The notes beneath the pieces are model-generated. The model saw nothing but the letters and a program-made list of their open reading frames with translations, did not search any database and had not been told where the DNA came from. Positions 1-6,935 of a stretch of 21,934 nucleotides of DNA are shown piece after piece (within the stretch, counting starts at the first letter, position 1; the number at the start of each line of letters is the position of its first letter). Source of the DNA: an uncultured Bacilli bacterium (lineage in GTDB: Bacteria > Bacillota_I > Bacilli_A > RF39 > UBA660); NCBI GenBank assembly GCA_934149245.1, contig CAKPER010000020.1:1-21934 (forward strand), given 5' to 3'. Position numbers and translations under genes: made by a program.

Positions 1-841
1 CTTCCTCAGTCACATTGGAAAAATCAAAATTATATGGATTTTTCTTTTTCAATTTTTCTGAATCACTTTTTAAAGGTGATTTATTTTGTATAGCTACAGT
101 TTGAAATAGTTCCTTAGCAAATGTATTCTTATATTTATATACATCTGCTTCTTCATCAATAAAAAGTAGACCCGAAAATAATAATTCTTCAGTTAGCATC
201 TTTTTTTTCTTTTCATCAATCCACCATTTAACTGGAGTAACATTTATCCAAACTACATCTCCTTCGTTACAAAGTTCTCCACTAGATAATTTTGTGGTAT
301 GTCCCCTCCAAGGACTAGCAATCATTCTCACATATCTCTCTTCATTATATATGTATTCATCAAGAATTTCTTGCTCAAATATTTCTTCACCATCTACAAA
401 TCTTATTGGATACACTGTAAAAGTATTATTTGTTTTAAAAATTTCATTTCTTCGAAAAGCTCCCTCTAGAGTAATCTGCATAAATGAATCTACAGCTTGC
501 TGAGGATAGTATCCATACTCTACTTCAAGTACACCATCACTTGCGCGATTGCTTACTAAACCATCATCAAGTGATGAATATTTAATTACAGGTCGAACAG
601 AACACTCACGACTATTTGGAACAACATCATCTTGTCTATCAGGAGATATAGTAGTCACCCGATCACAACATGAAAAAGATTTTGCCCAATAACAGCCTAA
701 ACCTTTGTCTATGTAATTCTTATAAGCACCTAAAAGAACTGCAAAATCTGTTACTGGTGCTTCTCTGCCTCTTTTTCTTAATATTTCTAATTTGTCATCA
801 CCATAACAATCAGCAAGTGTTAAGAACGTAAAATCATCCAT
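1..841 (-). CDS. Partial DUF6273-like protein, paralog of the next gene (3' end beyond window)
   Basis: This reading frame of 280 codons has no stop and runs off the left edge, so only the N-terminal part is seen. The start is ATG at 841-839 behind an AGGGGG-type ribosome site. It is clearly paralogous to the 787-residue protein that starts at 3535. Shared landmarks in order are MDDFT (MSDFT there), VTDFAVLLGA near residue 30, VRPVIKYSSL near residue 85, VEYGYYPQ near residue 107, and a Trp-rich stretch (WINVTPVKWWIDE) followed by LLFSG near residues 200-225. The YGxYPQ and VRP motifs recall the DUF6273 family of gut Firmicutes, judged from memory. No signal peptide or membrane segment is visible, so it is probably cytoplasmic. 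Whether it also carries the C-terminal helical repeats of its paralog cannot be seen. Function unknown. Confidence 0.8.
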   Translation of the reverse strand, partial: MDDFTFLTLADCYGDDKLEILRKRGREAPVTDFAVLLGAYKNYIDKGLGCYWAKSFSCCDRVTTISPDRQDDVVPNSRECSVRPVIKYSSLDDGLVSNRASDGVLEVEYGYYPQQAVDSFMQITLEGAFRRNEIFKTNNTFTVYPIRFVDGEEIFEQEILDEYIYNEERYVRMIASPWRGHTTKLSSGELCNEGDVVWINVTPVKWWIDEKKKKMLTEELLFSGLLFIDEEADVYKYKNTFAKELFQTVAIQNKSPLKSDSEKLKKKNPYNFDFSNVTEE

Positions 842-868
842 TTTTCTTTCCCCCTAAACGTGTTAATT

Positions 869-897
869 ACTATAACATTTTATTCAACAATAATCAA
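869..897 (-). promoter_or_regulatory. Promoter of the left-edge gene
   Basis: On the minus strand a -35 box TTGATT (897-892) is followed after 17 bases by a -10 box TATAGT (874-869). Transcription would start near 862, only about 20 bases before the ATG at 841. The block 857-906 matches the promoter region of the paralogous gene (3549-3598) at about 42 of 50 positions. Confidence 0.7.
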
Positions 898-923
898 TGT
901 TTTACGTGATAATGTTAAATAAA
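879..923. repeat. Inverted repeat overlapping the promoter spacer
   Basis: An 11-base arm (879-889) and its reverse complement (913-923) match except at one position. The left arm lies within the -10/-35 spacer of the left-edge gene. It could be an operator, or a relic of an inverted copy of the promoter block; in such AT-rich DNA it could also be chance. Confidence 0.35.
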
Positions 924-1038
924 CCTTAACTAGTTTCCTTTCCTTATATAAGAATAAATTAAAAATATCTTTTATTGAAAAATTTATTACACAAAAAAAG
1001 CCAACACATATTAGATTGACTTATTCAATTTTTCTTAT

Positions 1039-1121
1039 CAAAATTTGGAATACATCAACTATTTGACAAAGAGCCATTTATCTACCAAAATTTAGAATGT
1101 AAATATCAAATATTTAACAAA
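1039..1121. repeat. Degenerate two-copy direct repeat in the intergenic gap
   Basis: The gap 842-1171 between the two paralogs holds no gene. Besides the promoter and terminator it contains two related AT-rich units starting with CAAAATTTRGAAT (1039-1070 and 1086-1121), both ending in a TTTRACAAA-like stretch about 47-50 bases apart. Similarity is partial and function is unknown. Confidence 0.35.
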
Positions 1122-1179
1122 AAAAACTAAATTTTTATATTTTTCAATTAAAACAACCAAATTTAAATATTTTAGTTTT
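1118..1179 (-). terminator. Probable terminator of the 787-aa gene
   Basis: On the minus strand the arm at 1179-1171 (AAAACTAAA) pairs perfectly with 1131-1123 (TTTAGTTTT). The second arm runs into a stretch of eight T. The first arm includes the stop codon of the gene. The stem is AT-rich with a long loop, so confidence is moderate. Confidence 0.4.
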
Positions 1180-3535
1180 TCTTTATTCTTCTCCTTGTTT
1201 TTTCTTGGGATGATTTCTTATTTTCTTCTTTTCTACAAATTGTTATAAAATTCCTCTCAAGTTCTGTCCAACTTTCAAATATATTTCTCATTTCTACACC
1301 AACTTGCTTCATAAAACTTCTTACTAATTCAAAATGTTCAGCATCAACAAAACATAATTCAGCTGCTGTTGCAAATTTTTGTGATAAATCCATTTTTAAA
1401 TATTTATCTGAATAATTATGATTAATTACATCTTCAACACTTATTACCTGTTGACTTATAAAAGGTATAAAATCTCTTGCTAGCTCATATCCTATTAATT
1501 CTCTTATCATATCTGGTAACCTTTCTGGTTGCTTAGTTTTGTAAAGTAATTCAGATACCTTTTTCCAACGAGTTAGATAACCACTTAGAACATCGCATCC
1601 AATATATCTTTTATACACCATATAAGCATACACATAAGGATGAATTACCATATAAGAATATTTTTTATCTCCAGATTCTTTTTGGTCTAAATTCTGAATT
1701 TGTTCTACGGATTTCTCTGGATGATAAGCTTTTATTTTCTTTGGTTTTTGAGCTTTTTCAAATCTTCTCCCATAATTTATCCACATAAACTCAAAAATAG
1801 CCGTTTGTTCTGTACACACTTGTTTCACAAAATCTCTTACTACTTCAAAGTGTGTATCATCAACAGAAGATAATTCAGCCGCTGTAGCAAATTTTTGAGA
1901 TAAACTCATTTCTAAATCTTCACTTGAATAATTATTATTAATTACATCTTCAACACTTATTGTTTGTTGGTTTACAAAAGCTATAAAATCTCTTGCCAAA
2001 TCATCTTCTAATAATCCATTTAACATCTCTGGTAATATTTTTCGTTGTTTATTTTTATAAAGTAAGTTAGATATAGAGCCCCACCAATTCCTATAACTAA
2101 CTAATATGGAAATATCATAACCAATAGACTTTTTATATGCTATATAAGCATACACATAAGGATGAGTTGCAGCTTCACGAATTTTTCTCTTTTGAGTTTT
2201 TATTTTATAATTCTGAATTTGTTCTATTGATTCTTCCTTATAATAAGCTTTTACTTCATTTGGTTTTAGAGTTTTTTCAAATCTTCTCCCATAATTTGTC
2301 CACATATATTCAAATGCAACTCTTGGTTCTATTCCTATTCTCCTCATAAAATCTCTTACTACTTCAAAATGTGCCTCATCTGCAGAAGATAATTCAGCTG
2401 CTGTTGCAAATTTTTGTGATAAATTCATTTTTAAATCTTTAGTTGAATAATTATAATTAATTACATCTTCAACACTTATTACTTTTTGATTTACAAAATC
2501 TGCAAAGTCTCTCGCCAAATCATCATCTTTTATGTATTTACTTATCATTTCTGGTAATAACTTTTTATATTTATTCATATAAAGTAATTCAGATACCTCT
2601 TTCCAATAATATAAATGTTGAATATCAGAATTAATATACCTTCTATATGTTACATAAGCATATACATAAGGATGATTTGCATAACAACGAACGCCTGCAG
2701 CTCTTGCCCCTCTTTCTCGTAAACTTTGCACTTCTAATTCATTTCTTGAATGTTCCATACAAGGTACTATTTCCCTTGAAAAAAATCTATCCATAAATTC
2801 TTTTATACTACTCTTATCAAAATCAACTTCACATCTATACCCTTGAAATTCTACTCCAGAAAAAATTACTTTCTTAGAAAGTGCTACATCTGCTATTTCA
2901 TCTACAAACCAAACTATTGGTTCAACACGAAGCCAATATACACCTCCTGTATGAACCTTTCTACCATCAGACAAAAACTGTCCAACATATTTTAAATCAG
3001 CAACAAAGCGAATATATTTACTTCCATTATATTCATATTCAGTATGAACACTACCTTTACCTGTTGTATATTTTTTATCTGTAGGCTTTAAATTTCCATA
3101 ATTATATAAATCCTCTAATTTAAGAGAATAATATTCGTCAACAACTGTTTGTGGATATTCTCCATATTCAATTTCCTTTATTCCATCAAAATCTCTTATC
3201 CTTTCGTTTAAAGAAACTGATTTGATTGAAGAATAAGGTAGTGCTGGCCGAGCTCCAACCCAAGTAGCATCAACATCTGCCATACCACATTGCCCACTAG
3301 GACAAATGACGTATGCCTTTTCTCCCCCTTTTCTCCCTCGGTTAACTTCTTGTGTCCACCAATAACCAGTTCCAGCCCTTGAATCACCTAAATCTTTTTT
3401 TCCTTCTGATCTAGCACCTAATAAAATTGAAAAATCCGTTACAGCAGCCCGTTCAGTATTTCCAACCTTAAAAATATCTAGTGGGCTAACACCTGGTAAT
3501 ACGTTTCCACGCGATAAAATTGTAAAATCACTCAT
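1172..3535 (-). CDS. DUF6273-like N-terminal region plus three tandem AAA+ C-terminal-like helical repeats; function unknown
   Basis: A 787-residue protein. The start chosen is ATG at 3535, because AGGAGG ends 6 bases before it; the in-frame TTG at 3550 lies upstream of and overlaps that ribosome site. Residues 1-260 share landmarks with the left-edge paralog: VTDFSILLGA near 32, GARPALPYSS near 94, IEYGEYPQ near 122, YWLRVEPIVWF near 200, and FMDRFF near 247. These resemble the DUF6273 family. Residues 288-757 hold three repeats starting HPYVYAY at 288, 458 and 632. Each continues with W-(x)3-SxLLY, a leucine/proline segment (LPEM or LPDM), LARDF, VISVEDVIN (TISVEDVIN in copy 2), NYS, LSQKFATAAEL and HFE(V/L)VR; copies 1 and 2 end in NYGRRFEK. 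The repeat reads like the helical C-terminus of MoxR-type AAA+ ATPases, but no Walker A or B core exists. A basic tail follows. No signal peptide or membrane segment is visible. It has its own promoter and terminator. Function unknown. Confidence 0.85.
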   Translation of the reverse strand: MSDFTILSRGNVLPGVSPLDIFKVGNTERAAVTDFSILLGARSEGKKDLGDSRAGTGYWWTQEVNRGRKGGEKAYVICPSGQCGMADVDATWVGARPALPYSSIKSVSLNERIRDFDGIKEIEYGEYPQTVVDEYYSLKLEDLYNYGNLKPTDKKYTTGKGSVHTEYEYNGSKYIRFVADLKYVGQFLSDGRKVHTGGVYWLRVEPIVWFVDEIADVALSKKVIFSGVEFQGYRCEVDFDKSSIKEFMDRFFSREIVPCMEHSRNELEVQSLRERGARAAGVRCYANHPYVYAYVTYRRYINSDIQHLYYWKEVSELLYMNKYKKLLPEMISKYIKDDDLARDFADFVNQKVISVEDVINYNYSTKDLKMNLSQKFATAAELSSADEAHFEVVRDFMRRIGIEPRVAFEYMWTNYGRRFEKTLKPNEVKAYYKEESIEQIQNYKIKTQKRKIREAATHPYVYAYIAYKKSIGYDISILVSYRNWWGSISNLLYKNKQRKILPEMLNGLLEDDLARDFIAFVNQQTISVEDVINNNYSSEDLEMSLSQKFATAAELSSVDDTHFEVVRDFVKQVCTEQTAIFEFMWINYGRRFEKAQKPKKIKAYHPEKSVEQIQNLDQKESGDKKYSYMVIHPYVYAYMVYKRYIGCDVLSGYLTRWKKVSELLYKTKQPERLPDMIRELIGYELARDFIPFISQQVISVEDVINHNYSDKYLKMDLSQKFATAAELCFVDAEHFELVRSFMKQVGVEMRNIFESWTELERNFITICRKEENKKSSQEKTRRRIKKN
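1290..2674 (-). repeat. Three tandem intragenic repeats of about 510-522 bp
   Basis: Repeat units begin at the HPYVYAY codons at 2674, 2164 and 1642, giving periods of 510 and 522 bases. Conservation is visible in the DNA: the 36 bases at 1354-1389 and 2389-2424 are identical, and the matching stretch of the middle copy (about 1870-1905) differs at only a few positions. This suggests fairly recent duplication or gene conversion. Confidence 0.85.
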
Positions 3536-3560
3536 ATTATTCCTCCTCAACGTGCTGACT

Positions 3561-3589
3561 ACTATAACATTTTATTTAACATTAATCAA
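3561..3589 (-). promoter_or_regulatory. Promoter of the 787-aa gene
   Basis: On the minus strand a -35 box TTGATT (3589-3584) is followed after 17 bases by a -10 box TATAGT (3566-3561). Both boxes and the spacing are the same as those of the promoter at 869-897. The leader is short, about 20 bases, and contains AGGAGG. Confidence 0.7.
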
Positions 3590-3651
3590 TATTTTATATA
3601 CTTAAACCATTAAAAATCAAATATTTATAACAACCTGTTTATATCAAATCA

Positions 3652-3704
3652 ATAAAAAAATAAGGAACAAAACCAACTATCACTAGCTAGTCCTAATTCC
3701 TTAT
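3652..3704 (-). terminator. Terminator of the S10-spc-alpha operon
   Basis: Just after rplQ on the minus strand, ATAAGGAA (3704-3697) pairs with TTCCTTAT (3667-3660) around a loop containing a CTAG-rich palindrome. A T-rich tract (3659-3652) follows. This fits an intrinsic terminator closing the ribosomal operon. Confidence 0.8.
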
Positions 3705-3718
3705 CTTTATATCAATAC

Positions 3719-4060
3719 CTATACAAGTTCTAAAACAACAGTTAAAGCATTATCTCCACGTCTTTCAGACATCTTTATAATTCTAGTATAACCACCATTT
3801 CTATCTTTATAACGAGGTGCTAATTCATTAAATACTTTACTAACACAAGCCTTATCATTATGTAAGAATGCTAAAGCAAGTCTACGAGATACTAAAGTAT
3901 TTTTCTTACCATAACTAATCATTTTATCAAAGCTTTTTCTTACTTCTTTAGCTCTAGTCTCAGTAGTAACAATGCTTTCATTTTCAATTAATTGCTTAGT
4001 TAAAGTTGCTAACATACTTCTTCTATGTTTGTTGTCTCTTCCTAATTTTCTATAAGCCAT
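3719..4060 (-). CDS. rplQ: 50S ribosomal protein L17
   Basis: A 113-residue bL17 of the large subunit, which sits near the exit of the peptide tunnel. It begins MAYRKLGRDNKHRRSML, the family's characteristic N-terminus, followed by the TLTKQLIENESIVTTETRAKEVR segment split across residues 19-42, and ends TVVLELV. Length is normal for the short bacterial form. It is the last gene of the superoperon, 13 bases after rpoA, and is followed by a hairpin terminator. Confidence 0.97.
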   Translation of the reverse strand: MAYRKLGRDNKHRRSMLATLTKQLIENESIVTTETRAKEVRKSFDKMISYGKKNTLVSRRLALAFLHNDKACVSKVFNELAPRYKDRNGGYTRIIKMSERRGDNALTVVLELV

Positions 4061-4073
4061 AATATCCTCCTAA

Positions 4074-5030
4074 CTAATCTTCATCTCTAAATGTAAGTCC
4101 CATACTCTTTACCTTATCGATAACTTCTTTTAATGATTTCTTACCTAAATTACGAATCTTCATCATTTCATTCTCAGACTTATCAGTTAAATCTCTTAAT
4201 GTCAAAATACCTGCTCTCTTCAAACAATTATATGCTCTAACACTTAAATCCAAGTCATCAATAGAAGTTTCTAATATCTTTTGATTTGGATCCTCAGTCT
4301 TAGAAGACATAAGACCAGTTTCATCAGCAATTTCATTTAAATCAGTTAAAATTGTAAAATGTTCTATTAAAATTCTACTTGCAAGTGCTACTGATTCCTC
4401 TGGAGTAATAGAGCCATTTGTCCATACTTCTAAGATTAATTTATCATAATTACTATCCTGTCCTACACGAGCAGTTTCTACTTCATAATTAATTCTCTCA
4501 ATTGGAGAATACAAGCTATCTATAAATATAGTATTCTGTTTAACTTCATCACCATATAATACTTTATTTTCTTCTGCTCTAGCATATCCACGACCATTTG
4601 AAATAGTCATTTCCATATTTATACTTCCACCTTCAGCTAAAGTACAAATTAATTGTTCTGGATTTAAGATTTCTATATCAGCATCTGTTTCAATATCATC
4701 TGCTAAAACTTCTCCAGGACCTTCTCTATGAATTCTAAGTATTGCACTATAATCATCAGAATGATTTTTTATTACAACACTCTTCAAGTTTAAAACAATA
4801 GCTGTAACATCTTCAATAACTCCATCAATTTTTTGAAATTCATGTGCTACTCCATCAATTTTAACACTACAAATAGCATCTCCAGGTAATGAAGATAGCA
4901 TAGTTCTTCTAAGAGCATTACCTAAAGTAGTACCAAAACCTCTTTCTAATGGTTCTATTTCAAATTTACCATAACTATTATTTTCAATGTACTCTTTTAC
5001 TTTATATTCAGGTTTTTCAAATTTTAACAT
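4074..5030 (-). CDS. rpoA: DNA-directed RNA polymerase subunit alpha
   Basis: A 318-residue alpha subunit, which nucleates RNA polymerase assembly and binds UP elements. The start chosen is ATG at 5030, because GGGAG lies 8 bases upstream; an in-frame GTG at 5039 would abut that site. The N-terminal assembly domain shows LERGFGTTLGNALRRTMLSS near residues 28-47. An acidic linker leads to the C-terminal domain from about 255. There Arg265, Asn268, Cys269, Gly296, Lys298 and Ser299, the DNA-contacting positions known from E. coli, are all present at the same numbers. It is flanked by rpsK and rplQ, the standard alpha-operon order. Confidence 0.98.
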   Translation of the reverse strand: MLKFEKPEYKVKEYIENNSYGKFEIEPLERGFGTTLGNALRRTMLSSLPGDAICSVKIDGVAHEFQKIDGVIEDVTAIVLNLKSVVIKNHSDDYSAILRIHREGPGEVLADDIETDADIEILNPEQLICTLAEGGSINMEMTISNGRGYARAEENKVLYGDEVKQNTIFIDSLYSPIERINYEVETARVGQDSNYDKLILEVWTNGSITPEESVALASRILIEHFTILTDLNEIADETGLMSSKTEDPNQKILETSIDDLDLSVRAYNCLKRAGILTLRDLTDKSENEMMKIRNLGKKSLKEVIDKVKSMGLTFRDED

Positions 5031-5063
5031 TAACAACACTCCCTTTCCTTAAATTTACTGTCA

Positions 5064-5453
5064 TTATCCACGACGTTTTTTAGGTGGACGACATCCATTA
5101 TGTGGGATTGGTGTATTATCACTTATACTAGTTATTTCTAATCCTACTGCTTGTAATCCTTTTATAGCAGCTTCACGACCAGCACCTAATCCTTTTACTA
5201 TAACTGATACTTTCTTCATTCCCATCTCAATAGCTTTCTTAGCAGCTATCTCAGCACTCTTACTAGCAGCATATGCTGTTGATTTTTTACTTCCCTTTAT
5301 ACCTTGTGTACCACTTGATGCCCAACATAAAGTATTACCTTCTACATCAGTAATATTTACAACAGTATTATTGAAAGTAGATGTAATATGAGCAACACCG
5401 TTAAGTACATTCTTCTTTACTTTACGTTTTCTTGCATTATACTTTTTTGCCAT
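5064..5453 (-). CDS. rpsK: 30S ribosomal protein S11
   Basis: A 129-residue uS11 of the small-subunit platform. The start chosen is ATG at 5453 (MAKKYNARKRK), preceded by AGGAGG; an in-frame ATG at 5471 lies upstream of the ribosome site and would add six unlikely residues. Family landmarks are AHITSTFNNTVV, the GSKKSTAYAA stretch, VKGLGAGREAA (GPGSGRE in most bacteria), and the near-invariant TPIPHNGCRPPKKRRG at the C-terminus. It lies between rpsM and rpoA as usual. Confidence 0.97.
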   Translation of the reverse strand: MAKKYNARKRKVKKNVLNGVAHITSTFNNTVVNITDVEGNTLCWASSGTQGIKGSKKSTAYAASKSAEIAAKKAIEMGMKKVSVIVKGLGAGREAAIKGLQAVGLEITSISDNTPIPHNGCRPPKKRRG

Positions 5454-5478
5454 ACAAGTTAACCTCCTCAATTACTTA

Positions 5479-5847
5479 TTATTTCTTTTTATTAGCAACT
5501 ATTTGTCTCTTTCCGCCTCTAGCAGTAATAGCATTTCTATTAGTTCTTTGTCCTCTTACAGGAAGACGTTTAATATGTCTTTTACCTCTATAACAACCAA
5601 TTTCTTTTAACATTTTAATACTGATTGCTACTTCTCTTCTTAAATCTCCTTCAACTGTATGATTATCTAGTTCTTTTCTGATTCTAGCTAATTCATCCTC
5701 AGTCAAATCCTTAGTCTTCTTCTCCATATCTACTGAAGCGTTAGCAAGAATAGTTTCAGCTAATTTTCTTCCAACACCATAAATATGAGTTAAAGATATT
5801 TTAATCTTCTTATTATCAGGTACATCAACACCTTTAATACGTGCCAT
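5479..5847 (-). CDS. rpsM: 30S ribosomal protein S13
   Basis: A 122-residue uS13 of the small-subunit head, contacting the P-site tRNA and bridging to the large subunit. It starts MARIKGVDVPDNKKI and has the helix-two-turn-helix segment with HIYGVG near residue 21, then CYRGKRHIKRLPVRGQRT near 85-102. The tail after this departs from the usual NARTRKGP-type sequence, reading NAITARGGKRQ before the normal VANKKK end. It sits 14 bases after rpmJ. Confidence 0.97.
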   Translation of the reverse strand: MARIKGVDVPDNKKIKISLTHIYGVGRKLAETILANASVDMEKKTKDLTEDELARIRKELDNHTVEGDLRREVAISIKMLKEIGCYRGKRHIKRLPVRGQRTNRNAITARGGKRQIVANKKK

Positions 5848-5861
5848 AATTATTCCTCCTA

Positions 5862-5978
5862 TTATTTTCCTTGTTTTTGTTTATGTTTTGGATTTTCACA
5901 AATCACCATAACTTTACCTTTTCTTTTTATAACTTTACATTTATCACAAATAGGTTTAACTGACGCTCTTACTTTCAT
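5862..5978 (-). CDS. rpmJ: 50S ribosomal protein L36 (zinc-binding form)
   Basis: A 38-residue bL36, too short for most gene finders. The translation begins MKVRASVKPICDKCKVIKR and ends KHKQKQGK. The zinc ligands C11, C14, C27 and H32 are all present, so this is the zinc-containing form. An AGGAGG-type site precedes the ATG at 5978. It lies 11 bases after infA and 14 before rpsM, its classical position. Length is one residue above the usual 37. Confidence 0.95.
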   Translation of the reverse strand: MKVRASVKPICDKCKVIKRKGKVMVICENPKHKQKQGK

Positions 5979-5989
5979 AATTTTTCCTC

Positions 5990-6208
5990 CTATTTCTCAT
6001 TATAAACTATACGCCCATGTGTTAAGTCATAAGGTGACAATTCTATAACAACTGTATCACCTGGTAAAATACGTATATTATTTACACGCATTTTACCAGA
6101 AACATGGGCTTCTACTAAATGTCCTCCGTCAAGTTCGACTTTGAACTTACCACCAGGAATTATATCAATAACTTTTCCCTTGGTTTTAATAACATCATTA
6201 TTACTCAA
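5990..6208 (-). CDS. infA: Translation initiation factor IF-1 (TTG start)
   Basis: IF-1 occupies the ribosomal A site during initiation. The OB-fold shows DVIKTKGKVIDIIPGGKFKV, the GHLVEAHVSGKMRVNNIRILPGD region in segments, and the ending DLTHGRIVYNEK. I place the start at TTG (6208-6206), giving 72 residues, the family's usual length. AGGAG (6222-6218) lies 9 bases upstream of it. The ATG at 6217 overlaps the final base of the extended AGGAGA motif and would leave almost no spacing. In Bacillus map lies between adk and infA; here adk is directly upstream, 70 bases away. Confidence 0.95.
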   Translation of the reverse strand: MSNNDVIKTKGKVIDIIPGGKFKVELDGGHLVEAHVSGKMRVNNIRILPGDTVVIELSPYDLTHGRIVYNEK

Positions 6209-6278
6209 AATAATCATCTCCTGTTATTTATTTAATCACCTATATTTCAGATCACATTTCCTTATCATATAAGTAAAC

Positions 6279-6935
6279 TTAATTTAATATATCTTTTATT
6301 TCATTAAAGATATCATCTGCTGAATTATCAGCATCTACATTTATTGTTTTCAAAATACCTAAATTATTATAATAATCTATTAATGGTTTCGTTTCTCTAA
6401 CATAAGTATCAAATCTATTTAGAAAAGTTTCTTTATTATCATCACTTCTTACTCTTAGAGTATGTCCACATCTATCACAAATACCATCTATCTTAGGTTT
6501 AAGTTCTAACACACTATTATTATAAGAAGCCCCACATGAAGAACAAGTCAAACGACTTAATGTTCTAGATAAAGCCAACTCTTCATCAATACTCATATAT
6601 ATAACTACACCAACATCTTTATTTAATTCTTTAAGTAAATCATTATATATTTTAGCTTGTGATACATTTCTAGGATATCCATCTAAAATATAACCATTAT
6701 TACAATCAACCTTACTAAGTCTCTCTCTTAATAGACCAACAATAATATCATCATCTATCAAAGAGCCCTTATCCATCTCATCTTTTATTTTTATTCCTAA
6801 CTGACTACCAGAACCTATTTCATCACGAAGTAAATCTCCAGTTGAAATATGAGGAATATTATATTCTGCACTAACTAACTTTGATTGAGTTCCTTTTCCA
6901 GCAGCAGGAGGAGCTATAAATATAATATTTTTCAT
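6279..6935 (-). CDS. adk: Adenylate kinase (zinc-lid form)
   Basis: A 218-residue adenylate kinase (ATP + AMP = 2 ADP), cytoplasmic. The P-loop at residues 8-17 reads APPAAGKGTQ, where GPPGAGKGTQ is usual. The AMP-binding part shows STGDLLRDEI near 31 and DGYPRN near 85. The lid carries C131, C134, C153 and C156 in CSSC and CDRC pairs, which bind zinc in Gram-positive enzymes. The catalytic-region arginines in RVRSDD and NRFDTY are present. The start codon overlaps the secY stop codon by one base (TAATG), indicating coupled translation. Confidence 0.97.
   Translation of the reverse strand: MKNIIFIAPPAAGKGTQSKLVSAEYNIPHISTGDLLRDEIGSGSQLGIKIKDEMDKGSLIDDDIIVGLLRERLSKVDCNNGYILDGYPRNVSQAKIYNDLLKELNKDVGVVIYMSIDEELALSRTLSRLTCSSCGASYNNSVLELKPKIDGICDRCGHTLRVRSDDNKETFLNRFDTYVRETKPLIDYYNNLGILKTINVDADNSADDIFNEIKDILN

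Noticed and set aside
294..503. Plus-strand reading frame of 69 codons
   Set aside because: It lies wholly opposite the left-edge paralog, has low-complexity Ser/Tyr-rich content and no ribosome site.
1290..2674. CRISPR array or transposon repeats
   Set aside because: The repeats have a period of over 500 bases, are in frame inside one gene and code for a conserved protein motif.
2137..3084. Two plus-strand frames of 67-70 codons (2137-2349, 2881-3084)
   Set aside because: Both are shadows opposite the 787-aa gene, with His/Leu/Tyr-rich nonsense-like composition and no ribosome site.
1..3535. Diversity-generating retroelement target, considered because DUF6273-like domains recall C-type-lectin-like folds
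   Set aside because: No reverse transcriptase, no template/variable repeat pair and no adenine-specific variation can be seen in the window.
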